Shown: positions 1 to 6,315, numbered from the stretch's first letter. The stretch is 10,000 nt of DNA from Theodoxus fluviatilis (GCA_034096865.1 JAWQFJ010005951.1:77501-87500), one strand, 5' to 3'. Notes: generated by a model not told the origin, from the sequence alone. Numbers and translations: made by a program.

Positions 1-21
1 ATAACGTTCTTTTCCCTAAAC
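1..21 (-). repeat. 5' edge of a SINE-like repeat, cut by the window start
   Basis: Read on the minus strand, these bases match the opening of the SINE-like repeats at 2014 and 3753, including the shared stretch GGAAAAGAACGTTAT, with only one or two differences. Weaker similarity continues for about ten bases further inward (CTTGC followed by a G-rich run, also seen just before 3753). The copy points out of the window, so its body, if present, lies to the left and cannot be seen. The match is short. The identification rests on its similarity to the two longer copies. Confidence 0.5.
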
Positions 22-363
22 CCCCTTGCAAGCTATCGGCCCAGGAAACAATCGACCATATATTTTAAACATGATGGATAGGTTCAGGAAGCTCCTATTA
101 TGACATGTTTTGTTTTGCATTGGCTTGTCATAGACGCTGAATTAACACTCACACAGTCACACAGAGGAGGAGGTGTATTATATAGGTATGTGCGAGAAAA
201 AACGAAAGGTAAATGACACGAATGAAATGTAGTTCATTGAAAAGAGCATAAAAAGATCATTCCAATGGTATAAGTATGAACACTGTGGGTCAATTTGTTT
301 AAAAGTTATGAATTTTAATTGAATAAAATCCGGCTCTTTGTTTTACTATAAAGACAATAGAAA
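22..363. other. Unassigned AT-rich sequence, no gene seen
   Basis: This stretch lies between the edge repeat and the left outer inverted arm. It is AT-rich, with short purine runs and frequent stops in all frames. I recognise no coding motif, RNA gene or repeat family in it. It has no visible counterpart on the other side of the palindrome, where a LINE fragment occupies the matching position. Confidence 0.6.
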
Positions 364-836
364 GCTGATTTTAGCGAGATTTCCGACAGAGTGACCTCCC
401 AGTTTTCGCGTGTCTCTCCCGGAGCGCTTGTGCAAGATACACGTATGTATAGTGAGTGTTGTATCTATGCCACGTGCGTGAGGAATAAAGTTTAGTGTAT
501 GAATAGCAGAATGCAAGTGCGTGCAAGGGTTTTTATAGTATTTCTTGAAAGCGATATGTCTGTGAGAAACCGTTTGTTCCGTAGTTTGTAAACATGAACA
601 CTAATTAGCCGAGTGCGTGGAGAAGGGTGTGTAAACACTAAAAATATAACATGAAAATTCCCACACTTAAAGCTGGGAAAAGGTTCCAGGTGTCAGTAAA
701 CTATATCTCTCCTAAAAGATCTAAACACAATTTTCTCCATGGAAAAGCACGTCTCTAACAAGCTGGTCTTAATAAAGAAATAAACACCGGACGCATATTT
801 ATGATCTGCGCTCTGAGCAGCAGATGATCGAGCAGC
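364..836 (+). repeat. Left outer arm of a large inverted repeat
   Basis: This 473-bp segment is the imperfect reverse complement of 2890-3348. Shared landmarks appear in the expected reverse order: a terminal GCTGATTTTAGCGAGATTTC, the block ACGTGCGTGAGGAATAAAG, the block GTGCAAGGGTTTTTATAG, and the distal AACACCGGACGCATA followed by GATCGAGCAGC. By eye most bases match, with small indels. Similarity stops abruptly at both ends. This fits terminal or subterminal inverted repeats of a transposon, or an old inverted duplication. I could not identify target-site duplications outside the arms, so the transposon reading is inference. Confidence 0.85.
530..538 (-). promoter_or_regulatory. TATA-like motif, pointing outward, in left arm
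   Basis: The minus strand reads CTATAAAAA here, and the same motif sits at the mirrored position in the right arm. Surrounding sequence (CTTGCACGCACTTGCATTCTGC downstream) is also retained in both arms. It resembles a Pol II TATA box directing transcription out of the element. No transcript evidence is available, and TATA-like strings are common in AT-rich DNA, so the call is tentative. Confidence 0.25.
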
Positions 837-1014
837 TAGCATACAGGCCTATATTATAATTATAATAATGATAGCTGCGATGGCATTTTGGATCTCCCAT
901 TAGAAAAAGAGACTGGTGTCAATAGGTTAGAAAGCTTTTCCTCGCATAACTCTGAACACTGTGGTGTTTCTACCTGGAATTAGAATCGACGCTTTCATTC
1001 ACTCATAGCTGAAA
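837..1014. other. Left-arm-specific sequence upstream of the THAP relic
   Basis: Similarity to the right arm ends at about 836. This AT-rich stretch then leads into the THAP-like reading frame at 1015. It holds a run of ATTATAATTATAATAATG and no recognisable coding motif. It could be the 5' untranslated region or an intron of the THAP-containing gene relic, but no splice or promoter signal is strong enough to decide. Confidence 0.4.
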
Positions 1015-1122
1015 ATGAAGCGACGACGGCACGGAGAAAACTGCGCTGCAATATCGTGTTCAAATGCCAGATACGGCTGTCGTGGAAAATCTTTTTTCCG
1101 CTTCCCCCGAGACGAGACAAGA
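1015..1122 (+). pseudogene. N-terminal half of a THAP zinc-finger domain, truncated
   Basis: The frame opens with a methionine, a short basic stretch, then Cys10-x4-Cys15-Ser-Asn and, after a spacer, the signature FFRFPRDE (residues 27-34) followed by Arg36. This is the usual start of a THAP domain, a C2CH zinc-binding DNA-binding fold found in transposases such as the P element and Kolobok and in many host proteins. The second half of the domain is not convincing. The conserved Trp is absent. The later Cys61-x2 position carries Ser64 where His is expected. The frame stops at 1221. The opposite strand from 1123 onward matches a different family better, so I end the relic at 1122. It could instead be a first exon, but no good donor site follows. 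Confidence 0.55.
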
Positions 1123-1437
1123 CCCAGCCTTGCACGAGCAATGAGGATAGTTGATCTTCTGCTTAACAGCGTCAAGATGGATATAAATTATCGATGTGGT
1201 GTTTCATTTTTTTTGCACTGATCTGAAGCACCTAGCTGTCACCTCCACCGTGTAATCCTCTTGCCCATAGATCTTAATTTTGTCTAAATAACATGAGTAA
1301 TATTTATTCATACCCCTGTCTATCACAGTCTGAGAAATCTTCTCACTGTCTGGCAAAAATGAGACACAAATGCTGTCCGGAATACAATGCAACGAGTTAA
1401 GTCTGCGTTCATTTGGAAGCCATTTTTGCGCCCGCAT
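1123..1437 (-). pseudogene. SWIM zinc-finger fragment of a YqaJ/SWIM-type protein, frameshifted
   Basis: Read from 1437 downward, an open frame ends in a stretch with ARCFRSVQK. Crossing a run of eight A/T bases (1207-1214) with a one-base shift gives KNETPH, and a second shift near 1190 gives LDAVKQKI...PHCSCKAG. The arrangement RxFRSxxKxExPH, a short strand, then CxCxAG is what I know from SWIM zinc fingers in animal proteins that also carry a YqaJ recombinase-like nuclease domain. The rest of the finger (the C-x-H pair) is missing: the match stops at CSCKAG, where the THAP relic of the other strand begins. Two frameshifts and the lost second half mark it as broken. The YqaJ domain itself is not in the window. 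Confidence 0.5.
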
Positions 1438-1511
1438 CTGTTACCACGAGAGATACAGCAAGAAAGTGACGTGGCTGTGGAGTGGGTCGCCATTCCATGA
1501 ATTGACTACTT
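1438..1511. other. Short unassigned spacer before the inner inverted arm
   Basis: This lies upstream, in minus-strand terms, of the SWIM relic. One minus-strand frame stays open through part of it but shows no motif. It has no counterpart in the right half of the palindrome. Confidence 0.4.
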
Positions 1512-1866
1512 GCATCATAAAAAATCATTCTTTCTCCTTCTCCAATGTTCTCGAAATTATTCCTCCTGGCATAAATTCTATATAGGATCCATCCTCCTTC
1601 AAAAATCTCCTCGCAAATGACGTCACGTTATACGACGTCAAATGATGACGTCACAGATTTTGCAAAATGGAGTCTGTTGAATTGTTTTCATTGAAACACC
1701 AAAATGTAAAAAAGTCACTTTCTTTTAAAACCTCGATTCTGAAAATTTGATAATATTGAATGGGACCTAACTTCCAGTCAGTGTGCAAAATCTCAAGGAA
1801 ATCCGTCCAGTAGGTTTTGAGATATAGGCCGTGGAGACGGGACAGACACACACACACACAGACAGA
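1512..1866 (-). repeat. Inner inverted repeat, left copy
   Basis: The segment is the reverse complement of 2288-2638. The best-conserved part is on the minus strand, around ACTGGACGGATTTCCTTGAG and CACACTGACTGGAAGTTAGG, where about 50 bases are identical in the two copies. The distal part, near 1512-1600, is visibly more diverged. It ends in a CA microsatellite (1847-1862), a common place for a repeat tail. Two inverted copies with different flanks suggest a dispersed repeat family, although a single palindromic duplication event is also possible. The open frame on the minus strand (1651-1950) reflects this conserved core and is not treated as a gene. Confidence 0.8.
1619..1653. promoter_or_regulatory. 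Cluster of CRE-like TGACGTCA octamers
   Basis: Two perfect palindromic TGACGTCA sites (1619-1626 and 1646-1653) flank a one-mismatch site, CGACGTCA (1633-1640). TGACGTCA is the classical CREB/ATF binding octamer. The partner repeat retains one perfect copy at 2526-2533. Three sites within 35 bp inside a repeat is unusual by chance, but binding is not shown. Confidence 0.35.
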
Positions 1867-2013
1867 TAAAGTCTGTAGGACCTCCAGTAAACCTGGAGGG
1901 ATAAATTTGGCAGAAATAGACCTTAAGTATCCTAAAATGTACAAGACCACTCAAATTTCATTAACTATCATCCATTTTTATACAATTTACAGTGCAAAAT
2001 ATGAAGCGAGGGA
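1867..2013. other. Spacer between inner repeat and central SINE
   Basis: AT-rich sequence with a small perfect stem, CCTCCAG (1881-1887) with CTGGAGG (1893-1899). A similar ACCTGGAGG word occurs in the SINE 3' end at about 2255 and 3999. No coding or RNA feature is recognised. Confidence 0.4.
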
Positions 2014-2287
2014 GTTTACAGAAAAGAACGTTATAATTATTTTACAAACACGTAGTAACGTCAGTTGCCAAATGAATGGCTCAGATGGTAAAGCGCTGGA
2101 CAATATTATTGTAACGTTAGGTCATGCGTGAACGGATTCGAATCCGCGTTGAAACTTATTTCGAACCCGACCTGTTTTTTGTGTTTTTGTGTGTTTTCCC
2201 CCCCTCTTTTCTCGAGAGATTGCGGGTTTGAACCCAATTTTTGGTGTGTGCCAAAACCTGGAGGTTCAGCGCCAACGGTTTTTATTA
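2014..2287 (+). mobile_element. tRNA-derived SINE-like repeat, central copy
   Basis: A tRNA-like head contains an A-box-like TGGCTCAGATGG (2077-2088) and a perfect B-box-like GGATTCGAATCC (2134-2145). These are the internal Pol III promoter elements of tRNAs and SINEs, and they are spaced as in a tRNA. Downstream are two further T-arm-like pieces: CGAACCCGACC near 2162, and TGCGGGTTTGAACCC at 2221-2235 preceded by CTCGAGAGAT. The copy ends with ACCTGGAGGTTCAGCGCC and GGTTTTTATT, shared with the copy at 3753-4030. The acceptor stem is not convincing and there is a long tail, so it is a SINE head and not a working tRNA. Its 3' end abuts the inner inverted repeat. Confidence 0.7.
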
Positions 2288-2638
2288 GTCTGTCTGTGTG
2301 TGTGTCTGTCCCGACTCCACGGCTTATATCTCAAAAACTACTGGACGGATTTCCTTGAGATTTTGCACACTGACTGGAAGTTAGGTCCTATTCAATATTA
2401 TCAAATTTTCAGAATCTAGGTTTGAAAAGAAAGTGACTTTTTTACTTTTTGGTGTTGCAATGAAAACGATACAACAGACTCCATTTTGCAAAATCTCTGA
2501 CTTGATCATTTGACGTTGAATAACGTGACGTCATTTGCCAGGAGATTTTAGAGCAGCATGGATCCTATGATAGAATCAATGCAAGGAGAATAAATTCGAG
2601 AACATCGGTGAAGGTAAAAGAAGGATTTTTTACGATGC
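2288..2638 (+). repeat. Inner inverted repeat, right copy
   Basis: This is the plus-strand counterpart of 1512-1866. It starts in a TG/TCTG microsatellite directly after the SINE-like repeat, passes through the conserved core (ACTGGACGGATTTCCTTGAG onward), and ends near TTTTTTACGATGC. One CRE-like octamer remains at 2526-2533. The 30-codon conserved core reads almost identically in both copies (one amino-acid change), but the frame closes on both sides and there is no start context, so no gene is called. Confidence 0.8.
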
Positions 2639-2889
2639 GTGTCGTTTCGTATCCTGGACGTTTTTGTACCTAGTCGTTTCGTACTAAGACGGGCACTCGG
2701 CTATTTTAACACTACGCGAAGCGAGGTAAGGATTTACACACGTTGCATTGTCTTTGTCATCACAGTTTTTAACAAATTCAGCATTTTTAACAACAGTTTT
2801 TTCTCCTGAGGTTCAACAGTGAAAGGAATCTTGTGCATCACAAATTACGAAGTTCGATTTTTCTGTTCTTCTCGCGTTTATCATTTTAT
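2639..2889. other. Right-half-specific insert in the palindrome
   Basis: This 251-bp stretch separates the inner and outer right arms and is unrelated to the 837-1511 insert on the left. It contains a direct repeat, GTCGTTTCGTA, at 2641-2651 and 2673-2683. On the minus strand an ATG (2884-2882) opens just inside the arm boundary and a frame of about 66 codons runs to around 2690 with one internal stop. I recognise no domain in it. It may be a degraded exon or chance. Confidence 0.4.
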
Positions 2890-3348
2890 GCTGCTCGATC
2901 GTCTGCTGCTCAGGCTGGGCGTAGATCATAATTATGCGTCCGGTGTTTATTTCTTTATTTAGACCAGCTTGTTAGGGACGTGCTTTTCCGTAGAGAAAAT
3001 TGTGTATAGATCTTTTACGAGAGATATAGTTTACTGACACCTTGACCCTTTTCCCAGCTTTAGTTTAGTGTGGGGATTTTCATTTTAGTGTTTACACTCG
3101 CTTCTCCACGCACTCGGTTAATTATTGTTCATGTTTACAAATTACGAAAAATACGGTTTCTCACACACATATGGCTGTCAAGAAATACTATAAAAACCCT
3201 TGCACGCACTTGCATTCTGCTATTCGTTCACTAAACTTTATTCCTCACGCACGTGGCATAATCTATACAACATATCTCGCACAAGCGCTCTGGGGGAGAC
3301 ACGCGAAAACGGGGAAATCACTATGTCGGAAATCTCGCTAAAATCAGC
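2890..3348 (-). repeat. Right outer arm of a large inverted repeat
   Basis: Imperfect reverse complement of 364-836, about 459 bp. It has the same landmarks in reverse order, ending in CTAAAATCAGC. Small indels account for the length difference (for example ATATAAC is present in the left arm only). The inner boundary, at GCTGCTCGATC, coincides with the loss of similarity on the left at about 836. Confidence 0.85.
3188..3196 (+). promoter_or_regulatory. TATA-like motif, pointing outward, in right arm
   Basis: CTATAAAAA, the mirror of the motif at 530-538. A run of TGCACGCACTTGCATTCTGC follows and is kept in both arms. A start site 25-40 bp downstream would fall around 3215-3230. No transcript evidence is available. 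Confidence 0.25.
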
Positions 3349-3752
3349 CGAGTGTGCGGTCTTATTAATGTATGGTCTTTGGTTCAGTCTCTTAACCCTG
3401 AGATGGGTTGTTGAGGCACCACTGATGACTTTCGGACAATCTTTCTCCATCGATCTCTATCCTCTGTGGCTCGCTGTGAGTCAACAAAGGTCAAGCCTGC
3501 CCACTCTTTGATGTAGTATTCCCACCTCTTTCTCTGCCTGCCTCTCCTTCTCCCACCTGGTACGCATACGGTACCTTGCAGGATGGTCTTGGCCAGCCCA
3601 CTGCCTCTTGACACGTGACCGTACCACTTCAGCTTTCTGCTTTTCACGATTGAGAGCAGGTCTTCGTGCTGTCCAATTGCTCTCCTGACCCTGTTGCTGA
3701 TTTCCTCATTCGTGACATGGTCTTTATATGAGATGTTCAAAATCTTGCGGTG
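3349..3752 (-). pseudogene. 3' end of a non-LTR retrotransposon (LINE), RT C-terminus
   Basis: The minus-strand frame ending at 3384 encodes about 120 residues. In order they contain NISYKDHVTNEE, RKLKWYGHVSRGSGLAKTILQG, a basic PGGRRRGRQRKRW block, and EDRDRWRKIV near the end. This order is the familiar C-terminal tail of the reverse transcriptase ORF of non-LTR retrotransposons, downstream of the catalytic domain. Such elements copy themselves by target-primed reverse transcription. Everything upstream, including the catalytic motifs and the endonuclease, is missing: the frame is cut at about 3745-3752 where the SINE-like repeat begins. This is a 5'-truncated or interrupted relic. Bases 3349-3383 would be its short 3' untranslated end, directly next to the right outer arm. 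The clade cannot be assigned from this piece. Confidence 0.8.
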
Positions 3753-4030
3753 GTTTACGGAAAAGAACGTTATAGAGGCTTTAAAAACACTCAGCCATAT
3801 CAGTTTTCAATGGCACATTTGGTAGAGCATTGAACTCTTGGTCATGCGTGCGCTGAAACTTTTCTCTCTCTCTTTTTTCGAGAGGTTGTGGGTTCAAACC
3901 CGACCTGGTTTTTTGTGGTTTTGTGTATGTGTGTTTTCCCCTCCTCTTTTCTCGAGTGGTTGCGGGTTCGAACCCGATCTTTTTTAAATAGTGCCAAAAC
4001 CTGGAGGTTCAGCGCCAGCGGTTTTTATTG
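3753..4030 (+). mobile_element. tRNA-derived SINE-like repeat, second copy
   Basis: Same family as 2014-2287, with the same opening (GGAAAAGAACGTTAT) and the same 3' end (ACCTGGAGGTTCAGCGCC). The A-box-like part is TGGCACATTTGGTAGAGC (3811-3828). About 16 bases holding the first B box are missing between GTCATGCGTG and CGCTGAAACT. Two T-arm-like modules follow, each made of a CTC-rich run, TCGAG and GGTTG-GGGTTC-AACCCGA: GGTTCAAACC at 3891-3900 and GGTTCGAACCC at 3965-3975. They are about 75 bp apart, as in a tandem duplication. The repeat cuts the LINE relic at its left edge. Confidence 0.7.
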
Positions 4031-4070
4031 CACAGTCTCCTATGTTACATCTCTTGTCAGCCATAAGGCT

Positions 4071-4172
4071 TGTTCAGGAGGCGCAGCGCTTTGAAGCGCT
4101 GCACAGCGCTTTGAAGCGCTGCACAGCGCTTTGAAGCGCTGCACAGCGCTGCACGTGTTTCACTCCTGAACA
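4071..4172. repeat. Hairpin with seven AGCGCT hexamers at 10-bp spacing
   Basis: AGCGCT occurs at 4085, 4095, 4105, 4115, 4125, 4135 and 4145, exactly one per 10 bp, with spacers alternating TTGA and GCAC. This gives a 20-bp tandem unit (GCACAGCGCTTTGAAGCGCT). Each neighbouring pair is itself a near-perfect palindrome with 7-base arms. The whole is enclosed by a perfect 10-bp inverted repeat, TGTTCAGGAG (4071-4080) and CTCCTGAACA (4163-4172). It should form a strong hairpin or cruciform. It may be the subterminal end of a small DNA transposon, but no partner end was identified with confidence. Confidence 0.8.
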
Positions 4173-4681
4173 GCAATTTTGGGGCGTGATTCACTCACCA
4201 CAGATCGGATGTGATTCATCCGATTTTCAAAATGGCGTTTTTGATCCCGCACTGGCCGTCGATGCATAAAGTAACCCTCAGAAACATCATTTTGCGACTG
4301 GAACGGGCTTTATTTGCCCCAAGTGCTCTGCATGCGCAAGTAATGGCAAGTAAGGATGACACAGTATTGGACTTTATTCATGGAGAATACATGTAAACGG
4401 GCATAAACAATATATGTGGCAAAGAAAACACTTTGTTAGCGTCTGGCAAAACAGCATGCGGCGCAGAAGATTTACCTCCCTTTTAACATGTGAAGAGCTG
4501 CAGTACATCTGTAGGTGTTCACGAGAGGCAAAGAGCGCTCAATTGCCAACATGAAGCGCTCATGCAGCGCTTCGTAGTTTACAACGCTTCCACTCAAAGA
4601 CTCGAAGTTGTTTTGATCGTGTGTGGGGTTTTTTCATTTAGCTTAGGAACCAGCTGAAATCTGATCCATGTGGCTCGGCAG
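4173..4681. other. Unassigned sequence with small hairpins
   Basis: No recognised gene. A plus-strand frame at 4211-4396 (61 codons) has no family motif that I know. Visible structure: a perfect 8-bp stem with a 5-base loop, ATCGGATG (4204-4211) and CATCCGAT (4217-4224), and a second AGCGCT group at 4534, 4555 and 4566, including the stem GAAGCGCT (4553-4560) and AGCGCTTC (4566-4573). The two AGCGCT groups bracket about 370 bp, so 4071-4573 could be one small element. Confidence 0.4.
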
Positions 4682-5027
4682 GCCTGTGCGCGATGTGTGT
4701 GCGCGTTGTGTGTACGAGTTGTGTGTGCGCGTTGTGTGTACTTTATTATGTGTGCGCGTTGTATGTGCGCGTTGTGTGTGCGCGTTGTGTGTGCGCGTTG
4801 TGTGTGAGCGTTGTGTGTGCGTGTTGTGTGTGCGCATCATGTGTGCGCGTTGTGTGCGCATTGTATGTACGCGTTGTATGTGCGCTTTGTGTGTGTGTGT
4901 ATAGTGTGATTGCGTTGTGTGATTGCGTTGTGTGATCGCGTTGTGTGATTGCGTTGTGTGTGCGCGTTTGTGTGCGCGTTGTGTGTGCGCATTATGTGAG
5001 CGTATTGTGTGTGCGCTCGCGCCCTAC
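4682..5027 (+). repeat. 12-bp TG/CG-rich minisatellite
   Basis: Tandem units close to TGTGTGCGCGTT, with variants such as TGTGATTGCGTT clustered at 4905-4960 and an interruption near 4740-4750. Because the period is a multiple of three, both strands stay open for long stretches, giving spurious cysteine/valine-rich and histidine/threonine-rich frames. Alternating purine-pyrimidine content makes the array prone to Z-DNA. Confidence 0.9.
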
Positions 5028-5098
5028 ACAGGCATGCCAAACACATCTCTTGGCTGCTCTTTCTAAATAAAGTATATTTTCACTTGTTTTATTTATTA

Positions 5099-5123
5099 GT
5101 ATCTCTCTCTGTCTCTCTCTGTC

Positions 5124-5154
<31 letters not shown>

Positions 5155-5192
5155 ATCTCTGTCTGTCTGTCTGTCTTCTCTCTGTGTGTGTG

Positions 5193-5264
<72 letters not shown>

Positions 5265-5284
5265 GTGTTCTCTCTCTCTCTCGT

Positions 5285-5342
<58 letters not shown>
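5099..5342 (+). repeat. (TC)n compound microsatellite
   Basis: Mostly pure TC dinucleotides, with TCTG and TG interruptions near 5100-5195 and two near-identical CTCGTGTTC interruptions near 5263 and 5281. The interruptions suggest a local duplication. Long leucine/serine and arginine/glutamate frames here are artefacts of the repeat. Confidence 0.95.
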
Positions 5343-5343
<1 letters not shown>

Positions 5344-5768
5344 ACATTTGCATCCGATGTGACCCACTTGACCATTTCCTTTCCCTCCAATTTCAGATGA
5401 GTTTCCCATCTACGTCCCTCAGTGCTTTATTTCATTGTAGTTTTCACTATTTTATTTGACACTACATCCATGGACATTCTTTGGCTCTGTGGTGTGTGGT
5501 TTGTTTTTTTAAATGAGTCTCTGACTGAGTTTCCCAAAAATTTATTTTTTCTCCTCTGCCATATTTGTCTCAGATGTCGCAGATTCGCGTCCCTCTGGTT
5601 TCGCCATTTCCTTCTGCATCTCCCTTTCCGTTACGCATCGGCACCTCTTGCACTTGTAATGGCCTTGGTCACTTCTGCCGGAGGCGCTTCGAATTTCTTG
5701 TAGGTGGCCATTTGTGGGTTCTTCTCTGTCGGATGGAAAGAAAGAAAGAATGAATCAATGAATAGATC
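5343..5768. other. Unassigned sequence between TC repeat and satellite
   Basis: No recognised gene. The part around 5560-5730 is less AT-rich than its surroundings, and short frames are open on both strands. One minus-strand frame contains GHYKCKRCRC, a small Cys cluster without a recognisable finger spacing, and ends at a stop near 5550. Two minus-strand pieces (about 5345-5390 and 5560-5615) look alike at low stringency. A degraded exon is possible but unsupported. Confidence 0.35.
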
Positions 5769-5840
5769 GTCTTCTCTTTTCATCTGTCTTGTCCACAGTA
5801 ACTCTATTTCCGTGTTTCTCGTCCGTAATCACTCTCTTTT

Positions 5841-6315
5841 CATCCATCTCGTCTACTGTCACTCTTTTCATCCGTCTTATCCATGCTCACTCTATCCATC
5901 TATCTCTCCCATAGTCACTCTCGCTTTATGTGTCTTTTCCATATTATCTTTCTTCCTATTTGTCTTGCCCAATGCCCATAGTCACACTCTTTCCATCTAT
6001 CTTGTCCATAGTCACTCTCTTTCCATCTGTCTCGTCTATAGTCACTCTCTTTCTATCTGTCTTGCCCATAGTCACTCTCTTTCCATCTATCTTGTCCATA
6101 GTCACTCTCTTTTCATCTGTCTCGTCTATAGTCACTCTCTTTTCATCCATCTCGTCTACTGTCACTCTTTTCATCCGTCTTATCCATGCTCACTCTATCC
6201 ATCTATCTCTCCCATAGTCACTCTCTTTCCATCTATCTCTCCCATAGTCACTATCTTTTTATGTGTCCTGTCATTTGTATCTTTCTTTCCATTTGTCTTG
6301 CCCAATGCCCATAGT
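5841..6315. repeat. Higher-order duplication inside the satellite
   Basis: A distinctive run starting CATCCATCTCGTCTACTGTC at 5841 recurs at 6144, offset 303 bp. The linked landmark TGTCTTGCCCAATGCCC recurs at an offset of 333 bp. The extra 30 bp is one more unit in the second copy. Confidence 0.75.

Noticed and set aside
1123..1221. Continuation of the THAP domain on the plus strand (Cys61-x2-Ser64 at plausible spacing)
   Set aside because: The conserved Trp and final His are missing, and the opposite strand gives a better family match (CSCKAG, KNETPH).
1651..1950. 99-codon minus-strand protein and its plus-strand relative at 2189-2419
   Set aside because: Both are readings of the inner inverted repeat, with frames starting in microsatellite or SINE sequence. 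The conserved core is reported as a finding instead.
2071..2155. Functional tRNA gene
   Set aside because: A and B boxes are present, but the acceptor stem and anticodon arm are not convincing. A second copy with the same long tail shows it is a SINE head.
2721..2730. Splice donor AG|GTAAG on the plus strand
   Set aside because: A good match to the consensus, but no coding exon precedes it and no acceptor could be paired.
4211..4396. 61-codon plus-strand gene
   Set aside because: Short, with no recognisable motif, and inside a structured, possibly transposon-derived stretch.
4643..5046. His/Thr-rich and Cys/Val-rich frames over the 12-bp minisatellite
   Set aside because: The period is a multiple of three, so frames stay open without being genes.
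4992..5390. Arginine/glutamate-rich or leucine/serine-rich proteins over the TC repeat
   Set aside because: Direct translations of a dinucleotide repeat in different frames.
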